A stretch of DNA of 64,000 bases from the NCBI RefSeq assembly GCF_033118175.1, contig NC_083691.1:20867001-20931000 (forward strand), written 5' to 3'. Below are positions 1 to 11,522 of the stretch, piece by piece. Below the pieces are notes generated by a model that was given only the letters and a program-made list of their open reading frames with translations, was not told the origin of the DNA and made no database searches. The position numbers and the translations under genes were made by a program. This DNA is from Dama dama (Eukaryota > Chordata > Mammalia > Artiodactyla > Cervidae). Each line of letters begins with the position of its first letter. The first letter of the stretch is position 1.

Positions 1-199
1 CCCTGGTGGCTCCTAAGGTAAAGAATCTGCTGGCAATGCAGGAGGCCAGGGTTCAAGCCCTAGGTCAGGAAGATCTCCTGGAGTAGAAATGGCTACCCAC
101 TGCAGTATTCTTGCCTGGAGAATTCCATGGACAGAGGAGATTGGCAGGTTGCAGTGCATGAGGTCACAAAGAATCAGACATGACTGAGCCACCAATGCT
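1..199 (+). mobile_element. Bov-tA SINE, cut by window start
   Basis: A ruminant tRNA-Glu-derived SINE reading left to right. It shows the tRNA-like head (GGTGGCTCCTAAGGTAAAGA), the middle GGTCAGGAAGATC and the 3' Bov-A part ending near ACATGACTGAGCC. The first few bases of the element lie outside the window. It is non-autonomous and moved by BovB machinery. Confidence 0.93.
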
Positions 200-577
200 T
201 TAATTTTTCACTTTAAATTTTTTATTTCCTTCTACTAGGAATTTAGCCACGCAGCACAGCAATTATATGTTAGCAATAACTTGTGATTTTTGCCAGTAAC
301 AGAGAGCATAGATTTTTTTTTCTCCTATTATATTGCAAGTATTGTGGATATCTTGAAATATGGTTTATGCTAATCACTATTTTGAAAGCATAGTAGTTAT
401 TATACCACTGCTAGAGTTTTATGTTTAACAAGATCTGTTAATTCATTAAGAAAGAAGTAATACATTACAAATTGTAAAGTGTTTTAAAGTTCCATTTCAA
501 TATAATATTTTAAAACGGAAATTGGTTTTCTTCATAAGTCTATGTGTTTGATTTTATGCATTTTAGTGTCATCTGCA
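200..577. other. AT-rich unique sequence
   Basis: No gene, splice-bounded frame or recognisable repeat is seen. Base composition is strongly A+T with short T runs. Confidence 0.6.
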
Positions 578-840
578 AGGGTGGGAGAGGGGATAGTTAG
601 GGAGTTTGGGATTGACATGTACACACTGCTATGTTTAAATTGGATAACCAACAAGGACTTACAGTATACACAGGGAACTCTATTCAATATTATGTAACAA
701 CCTTCATGGGAAAAGAATTTCAAAAATAATAGCTACATGTATATGCTTAACTGAATCACTTTGCTGTATATCTGAAACTATCACAACATCGTTTATCAAC
801 TACACTCTAATATGAAATAAAAAGTTACTAAAAAATAACA
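578..840 (+). mobile_element. Ruminant LINE-1 3' end
   Basis: Matches the 3' untranslated end of ruminant L1: a G-rich block at 578-597, then GGATAACCAACAAGGACTTA, then CTGAATCACTTTGCTGTATA and an A-rich tail after about 815. It is a 5'-truncated dead copy with no ORF2 coding. Confidence 0.8.
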
Positions 841-2030
841 AAATCTGTCCCATGTAATGCTCTTTCTGCCTTCTAACTATGCTTGAAGAAGTCCTATTTT
901 CCTTGAATAAATCTTGCATTTTCCAAATAAATTTTTTTAGCTTGTGTCCTCAGAAGTCTCATCCTTCTCCCATTATTACCAGGAAGACTGTTCAGTGCTT
1001 GGGAAATTCATGGCAAAAAATCTAGCCTATAACAGGTTCTTGACAAGGGCCAATTATGTTCTTTTATATCTTGGAATCTTTGATTGGGCGCTTTGACTTT
1101 TATTAAAGTTATTTATTTTATTTGGTCTGCTTTTAGCAGCATGTTTATTTTATCAAAGTATTTTAATCACACTTCCTCCTCCTCCCCAGTGCTACAGTCA
1201 ATTCATAGAGGAAAAGGATGACGTTTTACATCTTTGTGTTATCCACAATGGCGTGTGTTAGAAAATACTGACTCATTTGTTTTTAAGTGAAAAGTGCAAG
1301 CATCCTAGATGCTTTAGCGGTCTACCTCCCAGGGCCCTCACATGTGGTGAAAGGGTGTTCCTACGGGTCCCTCATTACGAGGGAGGGTAGATGGAGGAGG
1401 GTGGTTAGGTGGCAATTAGATGTCAGAGACACATCAGGAAGGAGGGATGTGAACAATACAGTGCAAAGTGACAGAAGGTAGAAATAGAATGAGATGTAAA
1501 AAACAAAGCCCCTTGCAGAAATTAAAATGCATGCTTACAAAACAATACACCCAGCGTATGTGTAAAGACATACAAAGACAGAAACCAGAAGAGAATTGGT
1601 ACTGATAGTGGGGGTGGGTAGGAGAAGTTAGAGTAAGGAACAATAGTGAGAAAGGAAAATAAATAAGTAAATAGAAAAATAGATACACGAATGAAAGTAA
1701 GAATGGATCTGTACATACATACACACATTGATCTTAAGTCAGGAACTGAGAAATCTGATTAATTCATGCTTCTGCCTTTGTAATCCCCAAGCACAAAGGG
1801 ACAGTCAAAATAAAGAAGCGAACAAAGCTAGCCTCTCCAGGAAACATCTTCCTTATTTTCTTTCTTCCCAGCTCTGTCTGGGCTGGGGCTGGGGTGCCTA
1901 TTCTCTGAGCATTTAGAGTCCCACTGTTCACCTTCATGACAGAACTTATCTCATGAAATGTCAATCTTCTCTGTACCTGTTTGTGCAAACTTGGGCAGAA
2001 AATGACTGTTTTAATCTGTTTTATTTTTCC
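841..2030. other. Unique sequence, nothing recognised
   Basis: About 1.2 kb with no convincing exon or named repeat. Purine-rich stretches at 1610-1700 give short reading frames on the minus strand, but without splice context. Confidence 0.55.
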
Positions 2031-2516
2031 AGCAACTTGTTGCTTAGTCACTAGGTTCTCTCTGACTCTTTGAGACCACACGGACTGCAGCACGCCAGGC
2101 TTCCCTGTCCGTCATCAACTCTGGAGCTTGCTCAAATTCAGGTCCATCAAGTCAGTGATGCCATCCAACCATCTCATCCTCTGTTGGCCCCTTCTCCTCC
2201 TACTTTCAATCTATCCCAGCATCAGGGTCTTTCCCAGTGAGTCAATTCTTTGCATCAGGTAGCCAAAGTATTGGAGCTTCAACTTCAGCATCAGTCCTTC
2301 CAGTGAATATTCAAGGCTGATTTCCTTTAGGATTGACTGGTTGGATCTCCTTGTAGTCCAAGGGACTCTCAAGAGTCTTCCCCAACACCACAGTTCAAAA
2401 GCATAAAATCTTTGGTGCTCAGCTTTCTTAATGGTCCAACTCTCACATTCATACATGACTACTGGAAATACCATAGCTTTGACTAGATGGACCTTTGTGG
2501 CCAAGTAATGTCTCTG
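2031..2516 (-). mobile_element. BovB LINE 3' fragment
   Basis: Reverse-complement BovB 3' region. The 3' terminus is at the left (about 2031) and the fragment runs back through the conserved 3' part of the second reading frame, including the complement of GCTGAAGTTGAAGCTCCAAT. It carries stops and is 5' truncated. Its right edge abuts another piece of the same family. Confidence 0.9.
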
Positions 2517-2633
2517 CTATCTCCTGAAGTTTGCTCAAATTCTTGTCCATTGATTCAGTGATGCTATCTAACCATCTCATCTTCCATTGCCCCCTTCCCC
2601 TTTTGCCTTCAATCTTTCCCAGCATCAAGATCT
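2517..2633 (-). mobile_element. Second BovB piece, out of order
   Basis: A second copy of the near-3'-end BovB segment (the block with GATGCTGGGAAAGATTGAAG on the minus strand). It is joined in the same orientation directly upstream of the 2031-2516 fragment. It repeats sequence already present at 2100-2230, so the pair is a partial tandem or chimera rather than one collinear copy. Confidence 0.8.
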
Positions 2634-4390
2634 TAGCAAAGTCCAGCAAATTACCAAGCATTAGATGTATAGTAAATGTTCAATAAATAATTGCTAACTA
2701 CATTAATTACTGATAGAAAAATAAAACTAGGTGTATTGGACATAAGTTGATATAACTCCTCAATCACAGTCAAGGCTGGGCCACTTTTGTTTGTTTTGCT
2801 CTCTCGATAGATAGAGAGAGGTAAATTTTATGTATTCTAAAAATTTTCACTATTATCTTCAAGACAGCCTTTAGAAAACTCCCTTCACTTGGACTTCTTC
2901 AAATAAACACATCATACTTAGATCTCCTCCTCAAGTTTAATTTCAAGAAATCAAACTATATCAATTCCTTTCCAAATTAACAATGGGATTCAAATGCACA
3001 CTGTCTAAAGGCAGGTTGAACCTGGTGTTATAAGGTCAGAAGAGTGAACAGTGAAAATATTTCACATACATAAGTACACTTCAAGTGTACACATGAACTT
3101 GGAGTCTCTTGTTTATCTTTTTTTCTCTAACTTGAGACTGTGCCAAGCAGGACCACTTGAAAATATTTTTATCCCAAGGCTATTTCTGCAGATGTCAGGG
3201 CAGCCTTGCAACTTAAGCTTAATGCCCTGGCTGTAGAAGATAAGCTATCAAACAGTTCAAAGGCAGTTAGGTTCCCTCCTATGTTCTTTTGTCTGCAGTA
3301 AATGCATTTGCCTTCAACGCTTAATCTGAAAACTACTTATCAGTGAGACAGCAGCCATCGAGTTGGGGCAATGGCCAATGAACAATGGTTTTACAAAAGG
3401 GCACATTGACATTTCTGTCCTGTCCTAACTACACCCGTTTACTACAAGAAACACCTTCTCATAGCCCAAGGCCTCTCGATCTTATCTTCCTAAAGCTGCA
3501 AGGCTTTAGATGAATTAAAAAACTAGATCGTTTCACCACACTCACCAAGACGGAGGATGTTATGAAAAAGTCAAATAGAAAGTGCTACCTCTGAATGCGA
3601 TGTTTATTTCAAATGTGCAGGTCCATGGACTGTCCTTCTATATTTAAAGAAGGATGTCTAGCAATTATAATAACTTGACTCAAGAATCAAATATTTAGGG
3701 CAGCAAAACCATGTCTATTTCAGGCTGTGCAGCTGACGTACATTCTTAGGCTATACAGGATAAACACAGTATTTCATTTCAAGTTCCTAAAAAGGGAAAT
3801 GACCATGAGCAAAATGAAAAGGCTTTGTTTCTACACATCACACGCATTTGCAGTGAGCAGGAGTTTGGGCAGCTGAAGCCGACCATTAATAAAGGTCTGG
3901 CACTGCCTGCAATGGAGGATGTTTAAAAGGTTAACATATTTCAATCTTTCACAGAGGAAGAAAGAAGTGTACATCGAAAGAGTTATTAATACATGAGTAG
4001 AGTCTGTCATTATTATCCTAATGGTTGTTATCAAAAACAGCAAGAGGTAGGCAAGAAATGGATAATTGCAGGATGAGTATAGGGAGATGGCCTTTTTTTT
4101 TTTTTTTCTTTTCAAAAAGCTTTCCATCAGCATAATGACCAAAGTGTCTGGGATGCATGCTGAAGTGCATTAACCAGATGATGTGATTACTAAGTCTCTT
4201 ATTTAATTAGCTTTTTTCACCAAAGATTAGCACAATCCAGGCTTCACCGTCTCTCTACCCTATGTACCCCCAAGTGGAAACTGTCCCCCTTCTCTCCCAA
4301 AAAACAGATACCCATCTCTTCTATCCAGCTTGGCTGTCCATGGCTTCTGTGGCACTTCCCATTATTCCCTCAAAGGGAAATCTATCTTGA
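2634..4390. other. Unique sequence with small old remnants
   Basis: No gene seen. A short stretch at 2660-2700 (TGTTCAATAAATAATTGCTA) resembles the end of an L2 or MIR element. A pure T run lies at 4093-4107. The rest is unrecognised. Confidence 0.5.
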
Positions 4391-4415
4391 CATTCATCCA
4401 TCCATCTATCCATCT
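4391..4415. repeat. CATC-type simple repeat
   Basis: Imperfect tandem tetranucleotide repeat (TCCATCCATCTATCCATC). Confidence 0.85.
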
Positions 4416-5044
4416 GCCTTTCCATCAACCTAATTTCCTATGTCATCCCCGAATGGGTTTGAGTTGGCCAATAACAAAGCATTACATACAGTAAGATTGT
4501 TAAAAAATCTACTGCAGGAAAAATGGTGGTAGGAAGAGAGAAAATAGAGAGAGAGGGAGAAAGAAAGAGAGCATTTTGGAGGATAGTCAGTATACAAAAC
4601 GGATATGGCATGGTTCAGAAGGACTGCCAGAGGTTGCCCCCACCTTTGGATTTTTCTTCCTTCATAGCCAAAGCGAAGAACAACTACATACATAATCACT
4701 TAAAAAATTCATTGTGTTCTTCTGGCAAAAGCTAGCCAGTTGCTAACAGGAAACCACAGTTATTTTGTTTTCTGAGTTCAAGATGCTTCCCACACTAGGT
4801 CTTCATAGCTTCTGTATGCTAGGTACAACAGAATGCTGTAGGTGACATCCTCACAGTATCCTCTGCTCCATCAACATGGTGGTACATTTCTTGTGACTGC
4901 TTCTTCTAATGTCCCTTGGTGCAGCCAGTGACATAGCATCAATATGAAAATTGATGGCAGGCCAAAATAACAGGGTCCCTCAGCACCCTCGATTGTTACA
5001 GTTCTAGCAATTATTGTAGTGTTTTACAACTTCCCGTTTAGTTA
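4416..5044. other. Unique sequence with purine-rich patch
   Basis: A GA-rich simple patch lies at 4535-4572. No exon or named repeat is supported elsewhere. Confidence 0.5.
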
Positions 5045-5152
5045 TCCATAAAACTCAATTCCTTGGGACAAAGAACAGTATTTTATTTTCCTGTGAATCT
5101 GCGGAGATTAGCACAGTGCTTGGAACAATGAATATTTCTGAATGAATTAATT
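5045..5152 (-). mobile_element. L2 LINE 3' end, degenerate
   Basis: The stretch reading AGCACAGTGCTTGGAACAAT followed by TGAATGAATT matches the reverse complement of the L2 3' end. Very diverged. Confidence 0.5.
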
Positions 5153-5976
5153 TATATATTGTATATATAAGTTATTTTTTTGCTTGTTTGTTTTCAGAAA
5201 GAGCACTCTCTCAGAGCAACCATAAAAAAATTGAGAACATATTTTAAATGAATCAGCAAAGAAGACTGGAGAAGTATTCTTTCTGCTGCATATATTTATA
5301 GAGCATGCTCATGCAAAGAATATTGTGATGGTGAATTTTGTGTCACATTGCCTCAGTTAACAATGTGGTCAAACTTTCCTCTAAATGTTTCTGTGAAGAT
5401 TTTTTAGATGAGATTTACATGTATATCAATGGACTTTAAGTAAAGCAGATTGTCCTCCACATGTAGCTGGGTCATATTTAATCAGCAGAGGGTCTGATAG
5501 AACAAGAGGCTAGCCTCCTGGAGCAAGCAGGGATTCTCCAGCAGACTGCCTTTAGTCTTCATCTGCAACGCTGGACTTTTCTGGTCCTATAGTAGACTGC
5601 CTTTGGACTTGGAGTACAGCTCTTTCCTATTTCCAACCTGGTGGCCACTCCCATCAGAAAATGAACTCACCAAATCTCCATAATCTATTTTGTAATCTAT
5701 TTGAAAAACAAAACAAAACAAAACTCTTCTTTCCATATATATGGATTTGTAAGTATATGCATATAATCTTATATTTATTGATACTTTGATTACATATTTT
5801 AAAGTATTAATTTAAACATGGATAGTGGAATGACATGCTTAGATACAATGATAACTGAGAAAGATATAAGGCTGCTTGACAATGATGTGAAATTAACTTT
5901 GTAGTAGTGAAGAACGAGGGTTGAATCCCAGATTCATGCTTTGCTCAGGGAACTTTGTTCAGGTGTTAACATCTGC
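5153..5976. other. AT-rich unique sequence
   Basis: No gene seen. A short AAAAC/AAAC repeat occupies 5703-5724. Otherwise unrecognised. Confidence 0.5.
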
Positions 5977-6490
5977 TATGACCAACCTAGACAGCATATT
6001 AAAAAGCAGAGATTACTTTGCCAACAGAGATCCGTCTAGTCAAGGCTATGGTTTTTCCAGTGGTCATGTATGGATGTGAGAGTTGGACTGTGAAGAAAGC
6101 TGAGCACTGAAAACTTGATGCTTTTGAACTGTGGTGTTGGAGAAGACTCTTGAGAGTCCCTTGGACTGCAAGGAGATCCAACCAGTCCATCCTAAAAGAT
6201 ATCAGTCTTGGGTGTTCACTGGAAGGACTGATGCTGAAGCTGAAACTCCAATACTTTGGCCACCTCATGCGAAGAGTTGACTCATTGGAAAAGACTCTGA
6301 TACTAGGAGGGATTAGGGGCAGGAGGAGAAGGAGATGACAGAAGATGAGATGGCTGGATGGCATCACTGACTCGAGGGACATGAGTCTGAGTAAACTCCG
6401 GGAGTTGGTGATGGACAAGGAGGCCTGGCATGCTGCAGTTCATGGGGTCGCAAAGAGTCGGACATGACTGAGTGACTGAACTGAACTGAT
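5977..6490 (+). mobile_element. BovB LINE 3' fragment
   Basis: About 510 bp of the BovB 3' end in sense orientation. It begins ATGACCAACCTAGACAGCAT and ends with the typical GACTGAGTGACTGAACTGAA. It covers the last part of the reverse-transcriptase frame and the 3' UTR. A stop interrupts the frame near 6107, and there is no reverse-transcriptase catalytic core. Confidence 0.93.
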
Positions 6491-7504
6491 GTTCGTATTC
6501 ATATCTGTAAAATGGGAGAAAATCTGTTGACAGACCTTGGAGGATTTTTGTCAGAGATAAATTTGACTATCAACATATACTACTGAGTCCAGTTTGTAAC
6601 CCCATAATGCTCCGTAGGTGGTATGCTTCCTTTATTCTGCCCCACAGCGTAAACTATGAATGAAAACACTTCCGTTGGGGTGATAAAAGGAGACATGATT
6701 AATCTTTTTTTCAAAATGTAATGTTACATCATCTTTTCAAGAGAAAAGAACATGTTAGAAAATGTTCAACCTCTGTATCAGGCCCTGCAGTCCACAGTGC
6801 AAACACTAAAGTGTGTCTGTCTGTCCCTGCACTTGGCTTCTGCCTCTGTCCCTGCTGTGTCCACAGGGCGGGTGTGTGTGGGGACAGTGGAACAGAGCAC
6901 TTCTCTCACTTGCTTCCTAGTTAATCTCAGCCAGCCTGAATGATTACAACACTCTGAAATCTCTTGCTTTGCTGAGCCTTTGAGGATCTTGCTGAACTGC
7001 TGTCCAAGGGCACATTTTTTTTTTTTTTTCCTGTGCAGCAGACCTGCAAGGTTGCTAAGCGCACACAAGGATAAAGAGCAATTTGAGTTACTCAATACTT
7101 GTTTTGCAAAGTCTGTTTTAAAAAAATTGCATCATATCCCATTTGACGATTGTGCAACACAGGGTGGATACCTAAGCTGAAAGTTAAGTAAGTCTGAGCT
7201 CTGGGCACCTTTGCAATTTAGACATCCATTTGCACCAACGTGGAAAATAGCCAGTTGTTCTCAGTTTGAAAGAGAGGAAAAAAAAAAAAAAAATGTGTAG
7301 AAAGGCAATGGAAATAGACCCCAATGTTCCTTCAACATATCAAATACACATAGAAAATTTCCTACCCTGTTTTTCTCTCAGGTACTTGCTGTATTACATG
7401 CAGTGATAAATATAAATGAGATTAGTCATTGATCTTAAGAAAGGAAATTCCTCCTAACCCTGCCAGTTCACTCAGGGTTGTCTTTTAGTACAAAGGGAAC
7501 GGAT
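6491..7504. other. Unique sequence with A and T runs
   Basis: A T run at 7015-7029 and an A run at 7278-7293. No supported exon or named repeat. Confidence 0.5.
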
Positions 7505-7690
7505 TAAGGAATTGCCTAGTTTAGGTTCAAATCTCGGTGACACCACTTACTCGTTAGATACCCTTGGAGATATGGCCCAATCTCTCCGAGTACAACTGAC
7601 TTCATCTTGAAGATGGGGATGATAATATTTAAGTCAGAAATTAATGAGAATAGTAAAGTGCTGGAGCCACAACCTGGCAAGCAATGGGGA
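7505..7690 (-). mobile_element. MIR SINE, degenerate
   Basis: Shows the reverse MIR pattern: a tract like ACCACTTACTCGTTAG, then CATCTTGAAGATGGGGATGA, then a distal segment. Ancient and diverged. Confidence 0.55.
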
Positions 7691-8243
7691 TCAACACCTA
7701 TTGGTTTCCCTTCCAACTCTCAATATTTTCCATCCTTAAATTTCTCACCATAATTTGTGCATTTCCACCCACAGTGGACATCATTCCATCCCAGGGTAGA
7801 CACTGATCCTGGGATGTGGGCCACAGGCTCAGAGAGGAGTCAGACTTGGGCGCTGCCTTTGTGGTGCTCATGGTTTACAAGGGAGCCAGGTCTATCTTCA
7901 CAATGAGTCTGATAAAGGCAGATGGCAGTGAACATTGAGTCAGAAGTTCATGGAACCAGGTCTCTTTGAGAGTAGGAAGCGCCAAGAGAGAGGTGAGAGG
8001 AGAGATTCTTCTAAACTGAGCGATCCCAGAAATGCAAGCAAGAACTGGGCTTGCATCTGATGTGTACTCTGAGGCACCATTCGAGGGAATCCAAGCTGTG
8101 TTTCTAAAACAAAGCAACTCAGCCCATGATTTTGCACAAGCGTTCCTCTACTGGGTATTTCTCTAAACATAGAGTGTCATTTACCCTCTGTAAACTTGCA
8201 TTTCCTCAATCCCTAAAATAAGGCAAAGACTCTATGCTTCTCA
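7691..8243. other. Unique sequence, nothing recognised
   Basis: No gene or confident repeat. Minus-strand frames of 76 and 80 codons overlap here, but no splice signals frame them. Confidence 0.5.
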
Positions 8244-8452
8244 GGCTTCCCAGGTGGCTCAGTGGTAGAGAATCCACCTGCTAACGCAGGAGACGCAGGA
8301 GACCAGGGTTTAATCCCTGGATCAAGATCTCCTGGAGGAGGAAATGACAAGCCACTCCAGTATTCTTGCTTGAGAAACCCCATGGACAGAAGAGCCTGAC
8401 ATTCTACAGTCCATGGAGTCACAAACAGTTGTACTTGACTAAGCACACACAT
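8244..8452 (+). mobile_element. Bov-tA SINE
   Basis: Complete ruminant SINE starting GGCTTCCCAGGTGGCTCAG and ending in a CA-rich tail near 8452. It faces the tandem Bov-tA pair 170 bp downstream, making an inverted SINE pair. Confidence 0.93.
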
Positions 8453-8611
8453 ACACAAACACCATGCCTCTTGCTGATGTGTTCTGGGGGAAAAGTGAGC
8501 GGTGGAAGGGGATGGAACAGAGAGGAGGAGGTTAAGGCTTAATGACTTAACTGGTATGTGGGTTTGTCCAACTTGAAATCTTACAGAAATGTGAGAGATT
8601 GTTATGGTGAG

Positions 8612-9043
8612 TAATTATGCACGTGCGCGCTAAGTTGCTTCCAACTCTTTGCAACCCCGTGGACTGTAGCCTATGAGGCTCCTCCATGCATGGGATTCTC
8701 CAAGCAAGAATACTGGAGTGGTTTGCCATTTCCTTCTCCAGGGGAATCTTCCCAACCCAGGGATCGAACCCAGGTCTCTTGCATTGCAGGCAGACGCTTT
8801 ACCCTCTAAGCCACCAGGGAAGCCCTAATTTGCTTCAGTCAAGTCCAACTCTTTTTGACCCTATGGATTGTAGCCCTCCAGGCTCCTCTGTCCATGGGAT
8901 TCTCTAGGCAAAAATAATGGAGTGGGTTGCCGTTTCCTCCTCTGGAGGATATTCTCAGGGATCAAATCCTCTTCTCAAGTCTCTTGTGTTGGTAGGTGGG
9001 TTGTTTACGACTAGCACCACCTGGGGAACCCATAATTATGCAC
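8612..9043 (-). mobile_element. Tandem Bov-tA pair in one target-site duplication
   Basis: Two head-to-tail Bov-tA copies on the minus strand, at 8623-8826 and 8830-9032. An 11-bp direct repeat, TAATTATGCAC, lies at 8612-8622 and again at 9033-9043, flanking the pair and not each copy. That suggests one insertion of a dimer. The right-hand monomer is the more diverged one. Each monomer has both the tRNA-like and the Bov-A part. Confidence 0.85.
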
Positions 9044-9947
9044 TTGTTGCAAAAATATTGGGTTTTTCAGTTATATGAAGGACCCAGTGTTTTGTGCAGA
9101 TTCAGCATTGGCACTTTGAATAAAATGGGTGCTCTTTTTTTTTTTTTTTTTCCACTGAGCTCATGGGGAGAAACTGAGGCAGTCTCTAGCCTGGAATTTC
9201 CACAAGCAATGGAAGCATATCACTCAGCCACCATCCAGTTTCCTCACACAGAACACCCTCTATTACACTCTCAAATGTCTTTGGCATAAGAAACACACAC
9301 GCATACCCTCAAAGGGCAAATGCCATGCAAATGACACATTTCCCACAAGACGTGGGATCTACTGTGGCCAGGATAGGCCTGAGGGCTCGGGCTGTAACCA
9401 AACTGGAACATTTCAGCTGAGTGGAGTCTTTCATTCCTGAAGTGAGTTCAGAGACAGGAACACCTCAAAAAAAGCTGTTGTAGAACAAATAAAACCGAGA
9501 GGAAGCTTAGAGTAAACCTGACACCACCTAGAAACTGAGAATCTTTGGTACCATTCCAACAAGGGTGGTACTCTGAGGACTGAATGGAACTTTAAACCTA
9601 AAGTTAGTTTAGTAATTGTATTTCCAGAAACAGTACAAGAAGGCTGTTATTGGACTTTGAAAGCTGAACCTGAGAATTTCAGGAGCAGTTGTTATAGAAA
9701 GGATAATTCTGATGATGGTAACATAATTATTTGGTGTTGGGTACTTTTTCATTTATTCCTTTGACTTGGTAATATCGCTCTGGGGCTTTATTTTGAGAAT
9801 ATTCTCAAAACTGTGAGTTATAGGAAGACTTGTCCTCATAACATGAATGGTACAGCATATTGCCATATAGCACTTGAAAAAATAGATACAAATTTTATCT
9901 ATGAGATATATGTTCTTATACAAGGAGGGAAAAAAAAAAAAAAAACA
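9044..9947. other. Unique sequence with T and A runs
   Basis: A T run at 9134-9151 and an A run at 9930-9945. No exon or named repeat is supported. Confidence 0.5.
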
Positions 9948-10262
9948 TGTTAAACTTTCTATTTTGAACTAACTTTAGTTTTACAGAAATGTTTCAAAGT
10001 GCAGAGAGTTTTTACATACCTGTCAACCAGTGTCCCTGATACTCACATCTTACGTAATGATGGTACAATTAACAATGATCAAATCCAGGAAGTTAGTGTT
10101 TCCAAACTGGCGTTTGATTGAATTCTGCTTGTTTTTCCATGAATGAGCCTATTCTGTTCCAGGACTCCATCCAGAATCCCATTTTGCATAAAGCTGTTAT
10201 TTTTCCTTAATCTCTTCCAAGTAGAAGTTTCTCAGTCTTTCCTTGTCTTTCATGATAAGGGA
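9948..10262 (-). mobile_element. Ancient L1M LINE fragment
   Basis: Follows an old L1 3' pattern in reverse: GTTTTACAGAAATGTTTCAA, then a CATCTTACGTAATGATGGTA block, then CAGTCTTTCCTTGTCTTTCA. Diverged and non-coding. Confidence 0.55.
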
Positions 10263-10310
10263 AAATATTCATGGTTTAGGTTGGCTGCGGAAAGAAGGAC
10301 ACTGAAGTGT

Positions 10311-10336
10311 ACGCGCGCACACACACACACACACAA
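10311..10336. repeat. CG/CA dinucleotide microsatellite
   Basis: Short ACGCGCGC start followed by an uninterrupted AC run. It may be length-polymorphic. Confidence 0.9.
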
Positions 10337-10577
10337 TGTGATCCCACCTACACAAAGAGAAGACTAAAAAAATATTAGGAAGAAATACTCAAAATATTAA
10401 CAGTTCTTAGCTTGTCTCGGAGTGAGGGCTTGTAGGTCCTTATTACCTTGCTAGTTTGGCTTCCTCTATTTTGTAAAATATAGTTTCAAATATGATCACC
10501 CAATGTCTAAAACCGGAAAGGGGGGAAAAAACAACTCACAGAACATAAAAAAAAAACCCTAAGGGGAAGAATTTTAC

Positions 10578-11025
10578 CATCTCAAAGGGTTTGTTCTCCC
10601 ATTTAATCTGACTGAATGATCCTTCATCACGTTTGCAGGTATGAACAGAAGTACCCAAATATGAGTGGTTCAGAAGTACAATGTAGTGAATCTCGTCATC
10701 TGGAGTGTCAAAAATATAAAAGCTCCCCAGATGAGATGAATGCAGAGGGAATCCACCTGAACTGATCTTCTGGAAGGAAGAGCCGTTGTGGAGGAATGGA
10801 TATACCCTTCCGTATCTCAAGCCCCCCTGGGAAATTTTGAGGGGGACGCCACATTGACCTGTGCTGGGTAAAGACTGAGAAGCATATTCACGGCTGTCAC
10901 CTTCTGTTCCAAAGGTGCTAGAGACAGAAGACAGATATCCCTGATCAAGTGATTTTAGGAAATGTACTCTTGGCTGACTCTTCTTCTCAGCTATCTTTGT
11001 CACCAATGTGAATGACAGCGAAGTC
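10578..11025 (-). CDS. Exon C of an unrecognised minus-strand gene (partial)
   Basis: A 448-bp open segment. Upstream on the minus strand is a strong acceptor: a long T-rich tract ending TTTTTTTCTTCAG at 11026. Downstream is a GT donor (GAGATG then GTAAAA) at 10577. The first base completes a codon and 149 uninterrupted codons follow, ending on a codon boundary. The protein begins TSLSFTLVTKIAEKK and ends KWENKPFEM. It has several N-x-S/T sites and scattered cysteines but no transmembrane segment or named domain. The start phase matches the end phase of exon B at 54680, so the two join in frame. I do not recognise the protein. It could instead be a chance open frame or a non-coding exon, and no initiator or terminal stop is seen. 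Confidence 0.55.
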
Positions 11026-11284
11026 CTGAAGAAAAAAAGAGGACCTTGTCTTTGCAGGCAGGAAGGAAGAAGAAGAGCTCCAGTGACAGGGGCCCACTCC
11101 ATCTACTGCTTGGGAGAGAGGACCTTCAGTGTAAGGAGGCTAGGAGAGCAGTCTCTGTGCCTGTGGTCATGGAAAAAAAGGACAGTGAAAGAGGTTTGCT
11201 TGGCTGGACCCCAGAGGAGACTGAGGGGTGAACAGGAAGCACCTGCTCTTTTGAGGGACTTGGATCTTTTTTACCCACATATAA

Positions 11285-11520
11285 CAATGTTTGTCATTTA
11301 TTGAGCACTTACTATGTTCTTGACTTCAATGTCAAATCTGTGATTATGTTGCACAATAGGTAACATAAATCCATTTTATCCACAAGGAATATGAGACTCT
11401 TACAGGGCATGTGACCTTGAATTCTGTCATCTGAGATCCCATTTCCTCCTCCATGTGATGAGAATAAAAATCCCCATGCCCCAAAGCTGTTGGGATCAAA
11501 TGAATCACATAGAAAGCAAA
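11285..11520. mobile_element. MIR SINE remnants
   Basis: The first part (TTTATTGAGCACTTACTATG) reads as a forward MIR core. The second part, after about 11412 (GTGACCTTGAATTCTG then an AGAATAAAAATCCCCAT block), reads as a reverse MIR. Two diverged copies abut. Confidence 0.5.
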
Positions 11521-11522
11521 TA

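Noticed and set aside
5999..6418. 139-codon minus frame
   Set aside because: It is antisense to a BovB 3' end; this frame recurs wherever BovB occurs (also near 47858).
8719..8825. tRNA-like sequence that might be called a tRNA gene
   Set aside because: It is the tRNA-Glu-derived head of Bov-tA; none of the copies in the window keeps an intact cloverleaf.
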